DNA from: Xanthobacteraceae bacterium
Lineage (GTDB): Bacteria > Pseudomonadota > Alphaproteobacteria > Rhizobiales > Xanthobacteraceae
Reading direction: 5' to 3'
NCBI GenBank assembly: GCA_030043175.1
Contig: JASHYD010000700.1
Location: 1-6,535, forward strand
Length of the DNA: 6,535 bases
Part shown: positions 1 through 6,249 of the stretch, in pieces
Layout: each line of letters starts with the position of its first letter
Numbering within the stretch: position 1 is the first letter of the stretch
Notes under the pieces: generated by a model
Databases searched by the model: none
Told to the model about the DNA's origin: nothing
Seen by the model: only the letters and a program-made list of their open reading frames with translations
Made by a program: the position numbers and the translations under genes

Positions 1-99
1 CAGCACGGGCGCTATAGCGCCGAGGCGATTGCCGGGCGACGCAAGATCAGAGAGCTTATTCGCGCCGTGTACGCTCTGGCGCGCCAGGAGCAGGTCTAA
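1..99 (+). CDS. C-terminal fragment of an HGGxSTG-type small protein (5' end outside window)
   Basis: An open frame enters from the left edge and ends at TAA 97-99, giving 32 residues that begin QHGRYSAEAIAGRRKIRELI and end in a basic, helical tail. An 'HGRYSAEAIA-RR' stretch followed by a helix is how I remember the C-terminus of the HGGxSTG-domain proteins common in Bradyrhizobium and Mesorhizobium, which carry a short His/Cys-rich motif upstream (HGGKSTGAPKGNRNA-type). That upstream motif is not in the window, so the assignment rests on the tail alone. The biochemical role of the family is not established as far as I know. The next gene converges on it from the minus strand, with 186 bases between the two stops and no obvious terminator hairpin. 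Confidence 0.6.
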   Translation, partial: QHGRYSAEAIAGRRKIRELIRAVYALARQEQV

Positions 100-285
100 C
101 GGCAGCGCCGCCTGAATGAGCGCCAGCAGGCCCGATTGTTGGTCAACCGAGCTGGTCACGGTGCTGCACGACGAGCTTGGCTGCGCCGACACGGCTACGC
201 TCGCCAAGCTGTTCGGCTCGCTGTCGGTGCCTGCTGAGCTGCCATCTGCCGTCGACCGGTGCCGGCCGAGCTGCCGATTGTCTGT

Positions 286-972
286 TCATGTGCCTGCTTG
301 ACCCGCGGGTCCACCGACACGTCCGGCCTCCTGGCGCGCACGCCGCTCCTGCGCTGCACGCTTGAGGTCAGCAAGCCCGAGTCGACCGCTACCGCTGGGC
401 GGCGTCGTTTGGGCTGGCAGCGGCATAAAAACGGCGTTACCGTTGAATGCGGAGGATGATATGGCGGCGTGCTTTAACGCCTTTTCGCTCTCGGCTGCGG
501 CCTTGGTCGCAGCAGTCTCGGCTAGCTGGAGTGCCTCGATGCGAGCGACCAGCCTCTCGGCGCGAGAGCGATGCTCATTCGATACCTCGCCCGCAACATT
601 ACCTTCGAGGTCGACACGGGCGCCGCCAGCCGCGAGGCATTTCTGGTACATCAAACGATCGACGTACCGTTTCAACGCGGCACCGACCTCCCGCTTGCTG
701 AGCGCGCCGCTCGCCACCAAGTCATTGCCGATGCCGACTTTCAGGGGGTGGTGTTCCTGCCATGTTTCGGCGGAAAAGGCAGCCGGGAACATTGCAGCCA
801 GCGCTGCGATGTTGTTCTCTGATTTCGCGGCCATTTTCACTGCCCCTTCTTGGTCGCGTCCATTAGTTGCCAATCCAATCACTGCGTCGGCGCCCTCAGA
901 AAAGAATACCAATCCGGCAAACAGGCCGAAAACTCCAACCATGAGAAGAAGCATTGGGATGATCTGAAGCAT
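286..972 (-). CDS. ProQ/FinO-domain RNA-binding protein with an N-terminal membrane segment
   Basis: The 228-residue frame contains a ProQ/FinO domain at about residues 53-145: LAAMFPAAFS, then HHPLKVGIGNDL, an ALKRYV helix, and GGARVDLEGNVAGEV. Family members are RNA chaperones that bind structured RNAs and often act in post-transcriptional or plasmid-transfer control. Residues 138-170 are Ala/Glu-rich and helical, and the tail has a basic GLADLKRAAQERRARQ segment like other alphaproteobacterial members. Unusually, residues 1-25 (MLQIIPMLLLMVGVFGLFAG and on) form a strong transmembrane helix. The ATG at 972 has an AAGGGA site 6 bases upstream. Met47 (ATG at 834) has AAGGGG 8 bases upstream and would give a normal soluble 182-residue protein, so either start could be used. 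The domain call is firm; the start and the membrane anchor are uncertain. Confidence 0.82.
   Translation of the reverse strand: MLQIIPMLLLMVGVFGLFAGLVFFSEGADAVIGLATNGRDQEGAVKMAAKSENNIAALAAMFPAAFSAETWQEHHPLKVGIGNDLVASGALSKREVGAALKRYVDRLMYQKCLAAGGARVDLEGNVAGEVSNEHRSRAERLVARIEALQLAETAATKAAAESEKALKHAAISSSAFNGNAVFMPLPAQTTPPSGSGRLGLADLKRAAQERRARQEAGRVGGPAGQAGT
843..848 (-). promoter_or_regulatory. Internal Shine-Dalgarno site for the ProQ/FinO domain
   Basis: AAGGGG on the minus strand lies 8 bases upstream of the in-frame ATG at 834 (Met47 of the long frame). It decides the shorter start MAAKSENNIAAL, which begins just before the conserved ProQ domain. In another frame the same stretch ends in a TGA four bases before this ATG, as expected if a separate upstream membrane peptide once stopped here. 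Confidence 0.5.
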
Positions 973-982
973 GTCGCGTCCC

Positions 983-998
983 TTTTTTCTTGAAAAAA
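983..998. repeat. A/T inverted repeat upstream of the ProQ-type gene
   Basis: TTTTTTC-TT-GAAAAAA is a perfect 7-bp inverted repeat with a 2-base spacer, 11 bases upstream of the ATG at 972 and next to its ribosome binding site. It could be an operator-like site or an AT-rich leader element. The small loop makes it a poor terminator, and chance occurrence is possible. Confidence 0.3.
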
Positions 999-1014
999 AC
1001 TCGCTATTGGAGCC

Positions 1015-1335
1015 TTAAGTATTGATATGCGTCAACACACGCATGTTCAATTTGAGAGGCGCCTTGCGCCGCGTAAACAACAACCGTCGGACACGCGATG
1101 GTTCCTGGCCTAACGATACGCAGGCGCTGCCGTCGCCCTCAGTTACTCCAACGAAACGATGCTGGTGCTCTTGATCCCTTTGGAGCAGGCCATGCTTCCG
1201 CTTCGAACGGCGTTCGGGCGAACGTGCGGCTGGTATTTTTTCCAAGCTGCCAGCTGCGCCGATATGAGCGCTCAGCCTGCGACCGCTCGATACCCGCTCT
1301 GTATCCGTCCATGCGCGGCCGACAATGTATTCTGG
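1015..1335. other. Region downstream of the broken dapA, no supported gene
   Basis: The last reading frame of the dapA remnant runs on without a stop to 1015, but beyond about 1340 the translation (Arg/Ser-rich, ending in RVLTHINT) no longer resembles DapA. It is best read as read-through after loss of the normal stop. Other frames here give only short, low-complexity peptides without a convincing ribosome binding site. Nothing recognisable remains. Confidence 0.5.
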
Positions 1336-2236
1336 GTGCTCATCTCGCATTTCCGAAATGATGACCGCCAACACCGCCTTTGTCTGCTCGCTCAATTCAA
1401 CCAGCGGCAAACGTACCCTGGGCGACATCAGATCGAAAAGACTTAATGCGTATTTGAGCGGGACGGGACTCGTTTCTCGAAACAGCGCAGACGTTAATCG
1501 CGAAATCGATTTGCCAAACGCTCGGCGCGCAGCATCTGCCCGTGTCGGCAGGCTAGAAACATGCTCCGACACATGCCTGGCGCAACGTTGGACATGACCG
1601 AGATGCAGCCGTCGCCTCCTTGCGCAAGAAAGGCCAGTGCGGTGGCGTCATCCCCCGACAAGAGCAGAAAATCAGGCCCCACGAGCGACCTCAGCCGTGC
1701 CGGTCTCGTCACGTCGCCTGTTGCATCCTTAAGGCCGATGAACTGCGCCATCTCTGCCAAGAGGACCACCGTTTCATCCGCAAGGCTGCACGCGGCTCGA
1801 GATGGCACATCATATAGAATGATTGGTAGTCCGGTGGATTGACCTATCGTGCGAAAATGCTCATGCAGACCGAGTTGAGTCGGCTTGTTGTAATACGGCA
1901 CCACGGACAGGATCGCATCGCACCGAGCGTCTCCGCGTCTCGCGTCAATTCGATGGCGTGATCGGTCGAATTCGACCCTGCTCCGGCAATCACTGGTACC
2001 CGACCTCACGAAACGCCCGCTGCGATGCGGATGAGTGTGCGGTGCTCAGCGGGGGTAAGCGTCGGCGCTTCCCCGGTTGTCCCGCAGACAACGAGCGCCG
2101 TGGCCCCCTGTTGGATTTGAACGCAACAAAATTTCTCAAAGGCGGCACCGTCGATATTTCCGTCATCATCAAACGGCGTCGGTAACGCAGGTGCGTAGCC
2201 CGATAGTCTTGAGATGTGGCGACTAATATTAGTCAT
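1336..2236 (-). pseudogene. dapA: Broken dapA-type 4-hydroxy-tetrahydrodipicolinate synthase
   Basis: DapA condenses pyruvate with aspartate semialdehyde in lysine/diaminopimelate synthesis; relatives in the family are other pyruvate-dependent aldolases. The start is ATG 2236 behind an AGGAGG site 7 bases away. Segment 1 carries the pyruvate-binding motif VVCGTTGEAPTL, then hits an in-frame TGA at 2006-2008. The same frame continues [20 protein letters not shown] to a 1-base deletion at 1919/1920. Segment 2 has [16 protein letters not shown] (catalytic Tyr, carboxylate-binding Arg), IGLKDATGD (Schiff-base Lys) and GGDGCISV. A second 1-base deletion near 1498 leads to segment 3, LTSALFRETSPVPLKYALSL and RVRLPLVELSE. 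The repaired length of about 297 residues matches the family. All key residues survive, so decay looks recent. MosA-like or other aldolase specificity cannot be excluded. Confidence 0.9.
2221..2234. repeat. 14-bp perfect palindrome at the dapA start
   Basis: GACTAATATTAGTC is a perfect palindrome covering codons 1-6 of the dapA-type frame (ATG at 2236-2234). Its position over the translation start suggests a possible operator or mRNA hairpin overlapping the initiation region. No regulator is known to me for this sequence, and the match could be chance. Confidence 0.35.
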
Positions 2237-2403
2237 CTCATTCCCTCCTGCGATCAGGGCATCCGGGATGATTCAAGCTGTCGCGCGGAACTAGCCCCGC
2301 CATGGCGGACTCGGGGGTGCGCGTCCGAGGGAGACCGAGCCGCATTGCGCATCTGCCCCTACGGGAGACAGCGATTGAGCCCGCCAGAAACGAGAGGGGC
2401 GCG

Positions 2404-2694
2404 TTATGCGGCTTGGCGCTCACGAGAGACATCGGCAGAACTCTGCGGTTGCCGCGTGATCCCCGGCGAGCTATTCAGGTCGAGTTCGAGGATACCCGGA
2501 ACCATAACGACAGACTGAGGTTGATTTCCATTTTCAAAAAGAGCGAACCGGAGCGCTGCTGCATGGTCAATAAATAGGCCGCCAGAAAGGTGCTGCTGGT
2601 CTTGAACAACCCAGTTGCCGCGGCTGTTCTTGCCAATAAAGAAGAGGGAAGATTTTGAATAAGATCGCGCCACGGGAGGTTCCTGTTTATTCAT
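2404..2694 (-). CDS. Conserved rhizobial small hypothetical protein, 96 aa
   Basis: The ATG at 2694 follows an AAGGAG site spaced by 7 bases, so the start is well supported. The core at residues 17-72 has a compact pattern: LFFIGKNSRGNWVVQDQ, then GGLFIDHAAALRFALFENGN and VVMVPGILELDL. I recognise this GNWVVQDQ...GGLF...A..FALFENGN arrangement from small Bradyrhizobium proteins of unknown function; I could not name a domain. No signal peptide or membrane segment is visible, so it is probably cytoplasmic. The C-terminal 20 residues are polar and probably disordered. It is co-directional with the broken dapA (167-base gap downstream) and the two small genes upstream, but the gaps are too long to prove an operon. 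Confidence 0.85.
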   Translation of the reverse strand: MNKQEPPVARSYSKSSLFFIGKNSRGNWVVQDQQHLSGGLFIDHAAALRFALFENGNQPQSVVMVPGILELDLNSSPGITRQPQSSADVSRERQAA

Positions 2695-2748
2695 AACACG
2701 TCTCCTTTATGGGCGTCATCACTGGCTAGCCGCCGCAGCTCAATTCCG

Positions 2749-2973
2749 TCAATGGTTGAAGTGAGGGATCCAGATTGCGCTTTTCAACGCGACGACCCCC
2801 ACGCCGGCGACTGAAAGCAGCGCGATAGCCAAGATCAGCTTGCAGAAGCGCTTGACGCTCTGTAGGTGAGATGCGGCCAGCGTCGCGTCAAGCGCGCAAG
2901 CACCCGCCCTCCTCGGCTTCGGGAAGTCACGAGTGGTATTAGGCGTGACCGCGGTCATCGACCCTGCTCGCAT
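2749..2973 (-). CDS. Small single-pass membrane protein, unknown function
   Basis: The 74-residue frame has a polar, basic N-terminal half (FPKPRRAGACALD) and a single hydrophobic helix near residues 46-66 (LILAIALLSVAGVGVVALKS), ending in IWIPHFNH. The basic VKRF just before the helix suggests the N-terminus stays in the cytoplasm. The first ATG (2973) has no clear ribosome binding site. Met6 at 2958 has a weak GCAGGG placed rather close, so the start is uncertain; a later non-ATG start nearer the helix is also possible. It lies between the 96-aa protein and the lipoprotein gene, all on the same strand. I recognise no family, and the hydrophobic helix is the main evidence that it is real. 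Confidence 0.5.
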   Translation of the reverse strand: MRAGSMTAVTPNTTRDFPKPRRAGACALDATLAASHLQSVKRFCKLILAIALLSVAGVGVVALKSAIWIPHFNH

Positions 2974-3065
2974 CAGTAGTTATTATTGACTGCTCTCGAA
3001 CTCCCACGTATGAACGGGATCCGCTGGCGGCAGTCGACTCACGCGATCCGCTTCGCTGAGGGATG

Positions 3066-3269
3066 TCACCCCGGGTACATCGGAGACTTCGGTCCCCCGT
3101 AATATCGCAGCTTGATCGGCTTTTCTTGCCGCGCCGTGGCCGCTTTCGTCAGTGCCGTCTTGTGCGCACCGGCCTCGCTGTTCGTGCAGGAGACCAAAAT
3201 CAATGCAAAAGCACCTGCAAGCAAGATGATCGGCCCGGCGAATGGCTTTTCGATCGTTGAGACCCACAT
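3066..3269 (-). CDS. Small predicted lipoprotein, 67 aa
   Basis: I chose ATG 3269 because GGGGAG lies 8 bases upstream; a longer frame back to a TTG at 3338 has no good site. The protein starts MWVSTIEKPFAG, followed by a hydrophobic helix (PIILLAGAFALILVSC). LVSC at residues 25-28 fits a lipobox, so signal peptidase II cleavage before Cys28 and lipid anchoring are predicted. The mature part of about 40 residues is Ala/Lys-rich (TNSEAGAHKTALTKAATA) and ends in KLRYYGGPKSPMYPG, a tail I associate loosely with small secreted Bradyrhizobium proteins. Function is unknown. A parallel frame overlaps it and runs to 2983, but it has no signal features and is rejected. Confidence 0.62.
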   Translation of the reverse strand: MWVSTIEKPFAGPIILLAGAFALILVSCTNSEAGAHKTALTKAATARQEKPIKLRYYGGPKSPMYPG

Positions 3270-4069
3270 AGATGCTACTCCCCGACTCTCACCTCCACCG
3301 ACACGGCGTGAGGACTTGAGTTTTTTCGGCCGGAACAATTACCATCTCCGTCTTTAACTGAGAGGATCGGACAACGTTTCCTGAACGCGCCAGTAAGATG
3401 GATTAACGGTCATATAAAAGCGAGAGGGAACGGCACGTCGCGATATAGGGAGATCATAAAAGGTCATAAACACTGGAAATCTGTCGAGGCGATTCCATTA
3501 GATCCCCTATCAGAGACGATGCACGCCTGAACGACTCAATTCGGCCCAAGTTGGTTCGGGAATTTAGACCCCGTATCGTGCAGGCCCACGACTGCGCGCT
3601 CTTTTTGCCAGCTCCAGCTCGGAGTATCGGAGATACTGCGTTGTTCGCGCTGAAGCTATTTTGCCGCTCCATAGTTGCGCATTTGCTTATACTTCTTACT
3701 TGGCAGCGCCGCCCTTGCGAGCTACGGCCGGTGTCGCGAAAGGAGCTATCGGGTGCCAAGTATTTGGCCGTAAGCGACTATGAACGGAAACCGGCCGCTC
3801 CTAAGTAGATATAAAGATTTCGGGCACCACAGTCGCCAGAGCAATCCTCAGACGGCCTGGCCTGCTTCGAGCGCTTCGGACGAGCGTCGATCTTTATGCG
3901 GTTCTTATGAGAACGGGCTTCTCTTCGACTCGAATTCATATGCAATCGCGACGACATGCTCACTGCGGCTCGGACCGCAGGTTGGGGCCACCAGCACATG
4001 CCAGTGGCGCCGACCTCCCAGCAAATCCCTCGGGACCGATCCCCAAGAGCAACAAAAAGGAATACTTCC
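3270..4069. other. Long stretch without a supportable gene
   Basis: About 800 bases lie between the divergent lipoprotein gene and the plus-strand gene at 4070. All six frames give only peptides of ordinary random composition (Arg/Ser-rich, scattered Cys). The longest, 157 residues on the minus strand ending at 3778, has no recognisable motif and overlaps the better-supported 4070-4270 gene. A plus-strand 97-residue frame at 3780-4073 ends in a GTGA overlap with the next start, but it lacks a ribosome binding site and is Ser-rich. The stretch presumably holds the divergent promoters plus unrecognised gene debris. I saw no tRNA, no insertion-sequence ends and no convincing nod box or sigma-54 promoter. 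Confidence 0.5.
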
Positions 4070-4270
4070 GTGACCTCCCTGATTCTCAACCCTGCGATCA
4101 GCACGTTCGCTCGCGCCACCGGGAAGGTGGTGGGCCAAGCCACGCGGCGGACTCTCGTTCTGATTTCAATGTTTTTCGAGGCGATCGTTGAAGCGCGTGC
4201 GCTGATGGCCCAGCGTCGAGCGATCGGCTCTACAGCTGGTGCCGCATCCAACGAAAGACGCCACGATTAG
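4070..4270 (+). CDS. Small helical basic protein, 66 aa, unknown
   Basis: The GTG at 4070 follows AAGGA with an 8-base spacer. The predicted protein begins MTSLILNPAISTFARATGKV, continues GQATRRTLVLISMFFEAIVE and then ARALMAQRRAIGS, with a polar tail to TAG 4268-4270. The middle is an amphipathic to hydrophobic helix flanked by Arg-rich segments, which resembles many small rhizobial helical proteins, but I cannot assign a family. The composition looks more protein-like than the opposite-strand frame covering the same bases. It precedes the methyltransferase-like gene on the same strand by 136 bases. It may be peripheral to the membrane; that is inference. Confidence 0.5.
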   Translation: MTSLILNPAISTFARATGKVVGQATRRTLVLISMFFEAIVEARALMAQRRAIGSTAGAASNERRHD

Positions 4271-4406
4271 GGACGAAAGAAAATTGTCCGCCAACTGTGA
4301 TCGCAGCCGCGCCACAAGTCCGCGCGCAGCTATCCGGCCGCGCGGACCGGCCATCCCGCCTCCGCCCTACTCAAAGTTACATTGTACTCAAAAATGGTGA
4401 CCCGTC

Positions 4407-4853
4407 ATGACCCGCTCCCAACTCGTGCCAACAGGTGATCGCATCCTCGACTCGATGATCACCCTTTCGCGTTGCTCCGAGCAGCAACGGATCATTGTGG
4501 CGGGCTCGAAGAGCATCGAGATTACGTCCGAACTCTATAGACATGGCTTCATTCACGTTGCGTCGACGGCAAACTGCGGCCGGGCCGCCGGGCAATACGA
4601 AGTCGCGTTGGTGGATTGGCGACGGCGTACATTCCAGGCCCTCGAGACAACGCTCGATTGGCTTGTGGGCTTCTTGAGCCCCGGAGGACTGCTAGTCGTC
4701 TGGATCGATCCGCAGAAACCGGCCACCCGCCAAGGCCTTTACGCGGGCCTGGAACGGCGAGGATTCCTCATCGAGGATAGAGCCGTTCATGATTTTGGAT
4801 CTGCGGTCTCGGCGCGGCGACGAGAGGAAAGGCCAATGCCTAAAGCGGCGTGA
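4407..4853 (+). CDS. Methyltransferase-like conserved protein, 148 aa
   Basis: The frame runs from ATG 4407, with a modest GGTGA site 6 bases upstream, to TGA 4851-4853. It has features of a reduced class I SAM-dependent methyltransferase fold: RIIVAGSKSIEI (residues 28-39) in the place of the first strand and loop, QYEVALVDW (63-71) like the acidic strand 4, and FLSPGGLLVVWID (89-101), a typical post-motif-III 'L-PGG-LVV' strand. YAGLERRGFLIED (112-124) follows as the last helix and strand. It is shorter than usual methyltransferases (200-plus residues) and lacks a clean GxGxG motif, so catalytic activity is doubtful. I recall similar proteins from Bradyrhizobium. The saccharopine dehydrogenase remnant follows about 60 bases later on the same strand. 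Confidence 0.75.
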   Translation: MTRSQLVPTGDRILDSMITLSRCSEQQRIIVAGSKSIEITSELYRHGFIHVASTANCGRAAGQYEVALVDWRRRTFQALETTLDWLVGFLSPGGLLVVWIDPQKPATRQGLYAGLERRGFLIEDRAVHDFGSAVSARRREERPMPKAA

Positions 4854-4913
4854 GATCCTGCAACATTAGCGTTACGCGGCGGCGCGCCGGCATCGTAGCG
4901 TTCCTTCAATTAC

Positions 4914-5702
4914 GCGCTTGCTACGCGTGACCTAGCCGTTGATGCTGGCACCGCCTTCATTCCGCAATGCGGGCTCGCCCCTGCTTCGTATCGATCGTGG
5001 CTTTCGAAGTGAGAAGCGCTTCAAGGTGCTTGACGGCGTCAAGCCGCGAGTTGGGGCGCTCCCGCGATATCCTTCGAATGTACTGAGCTACAATCTGACG
5101 TCGGGCACGGATGGTGTCATCAACGAGTATTGTGAACCTTGCGAAGCGATCGTGAACGGCACGCGCCGCGAAGTTCAGCCGTTAGGGGACCGCGAAGAGT
5201 TTTCGCTCGACGGCATTCAACACTTCGGGCGGGCTCGGGACAGTTTGCGATACCTTCGAAGGCAAGGTACGTTCACTCAACTACCGGACGATTCGCTATC
5301 CTCGCCATGCGGCGATCATGCGCGCGCTCCTCAATGATTTGCGCCTGCGGGATCGCCGAAACGTGCTCAAAGACCTCCTCGAGCACGCAGTGCCGACAAC
5401 GCTGCAGGACGTGGTCATCATCTTTGTCACTGTCAGTGGCCGCAAGAACGGTGAACTGGTCCAAGAGACATATGCCAACAAGATTTACAGCCGCGACGTG
5501 TATGGTCGGACGTTGAGCGCCATTGCAGATCACCACCGCCGCTGCGATTTGCACTGTGCTCGATCTGCTGTCCAGCGGCGTCCTTCTACGGAAGGGCTTC
5601 ATTCGTCGGGAGGATATTCCGTTGAAGGCTTTCCTTGAGAACCGATTCGGTCGAGTCTACGCGCAGCCGAGCAGCGAGAGTTCTCCTCTCGACTTAGCTT
5701 AG
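4914..5702 (+). pseudogene. Truncated, frameshifted saccharopine dehydrogenase family gene
   Basis: Saccharopine dehydrogenase-type enzymes are NAD(P)-dependent oxidoreductases of lysine metabolism or of related carboxyamine synthesis. Only the catalytic and C-terminal part remains; the N-terminal Rossmann nucleotide-binding half is absent, the frame being closed by TAG at 4896. Pieces in order: AVDAGTAFIPQCGLAP; 1-base deletion near 4983; FVSIVAFEV; 1-base deletion near 5011; KRFKVLDGVKPRVGALPRYP, NVLSYNLTSGTDGVINEYC, EFSLDG; a small frame-changing deletion at 5215; FNTSGGLGTVCDTFEGKVRS, RYPRHAAIMRALLNDLRLRD, TLQDVVIIFVTVSG, QETYANKIYS; an extra G at 5525; QITTAAAICTVLDLL and ENRFGRVYAQPS, stop TAG 5700-5702. 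With truncation plus four indels it cannot make an active enzyme. Confidence 0.9.
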
Positions 5703-5768
5703 TGCAGCAGCAGATTGGCCGCGCTTTGCCGGCGGCTACGCCGCTGGTAAACTCGCTTGCAACGAAGG

Positions 5769-5936
5769 CTAGGGGCCAAAAATGCGGATGTGGCGCTCGC
5801 CGAGACCCTCGCATTCGGCAATCTCGGACTCGGATAGACGCTCGACCTTTCCCCAGTTGCGAACGCCTCCGACGAAACCAAAGACCGCGCGGGAGATCCC
5901 GCGTCCTCCGAAATAATCCTCTCTCGTTGATCCGCA
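5769..5936 (-). other. Unassigned short open frame, possible gene remnant
   Basis: A 55-codon stretch without an ATG reads DYFGGRGISRAVFGFVGGVR, then NWGKVERLSESEIAECEGLG and ERHIRIFGP before TAG 5771-5769. Its composition (balanced hydrophobics, one Cys, few Arg/Ser runs) is more protein-like than the overlapping frames, which suggests the 3' end of a minus-strand gene whose 5' part is lost or frameshifted near 5937. I recognise no family. The rest of 5703-5993 shows nothing I can support. Confidence 0.25.
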
Positions 5937-5993
5937 TCAAAAGTGATCCCCGATCGACTGCTATTTTATTATGATCAAATGGGGAGTGCGATC

Positions 5994-6249
5994 GTGACGG
6001 AAAGTCGAGATTTTCACTTCGGTAGTCGACTGCTGAGTATGACGGCGGTAGCCTTCAACGAAGGCTGGCGCGTTCGTGTGTTCGATGGGGGACCGACCGG
6101 CGACCGACGTTGTGTATACGGTCGCGCACGAGAACATGGCTGATGCTTCTATGGCCTTGATGCACCTCGTGGATGAACTGATGACCGTCGCTCAAGACGA
6201 TATCGAGGAGTGGCGGGTGAAACTCATTCCCAGAACTACGCCTGCTTGA
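5994..6249 (+). pseudogene. Small gene frameshifted in a G5 run, unknown function
   Basis: The GTG at 5994 has GGGGAG 7 bases upstream. The first frame reads MTESRDFHFGSRLLSMTAVA then FNEGWRVRVFDG. In the run of five G at 6087-6091 the protein-like frame shifts: from here another frame reads RPATDVVYTVAHENMADASM, ALMHLVDELMTVAQDDIEEW and RVKLIPRTTPA to TGA 6247-6249. Dropping one G joins them into one 84-residue acidic, helical protein without signal peptide or membrane helix. As written, the first frame ends at 6143. The true end may differ, since the original frame after 6200 reads ETHSQNYACLIEHNGEDLSE, also protein-like. I recognise no family. A second possibility is a separate 54-aa gene starting at ATG 6085, but it has no ribosome binding site. 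Confidence 0.45.

Noticed and set aside
8..21. Palindrome GGCGCTATAGCGCC
   Set aside because: Lies inside coding sequence for the GRYSA stretch; probably a codon coincidence.
362..967. 201-residue plus-strand open frame
   Set aside because: Antisense shadow of the ProQ/FinO gene; no recognisable motif, while the minus strand carries a clear conserved domain.
1015..1312. Possible additional small gene downstream of dapA (58-residue frame from ATG 1312)
   Set aside because: No ribosome binding site, random-looking composition, no recognised family.
2983..3267. 94-residue minus-strand frame overlapping the lipoprotein gene
   Set aside because: GTG start one frame off from the lipoprotein start, with no signal or domain; the lipoprotein frame has the better start and a lipobox.
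3340..3410. Possible nod box (AATCCATC on the minus strand)
   Set aside because: The following GATG and ATC blocks are not at the needed spacing.
3725..3765. Possible sigma-54 (-24/-12) promoter, TGGCAC...GC on the minus strand
   Set aside because: Spacing between the GG and GC elements is 9 instead of the required 10 bases, and the -12 element is poor.
3780..4073. 97-residue plus-strand frame whose stop overlaps the GTG at 4070 (GTGA)
   Set aside because: The overlap suggests translational coupling, but there is no ribosome binding site at 3780 and the peptide is Ser-rich and low in protein-like character.
3778..4251. 157-residue minus-strand open frame
   Set aside because: Arg/Ser/Ala-rich with no motif and no convincing ribosome binding site, and antisense to the better-supported small gene at 4070-4270.
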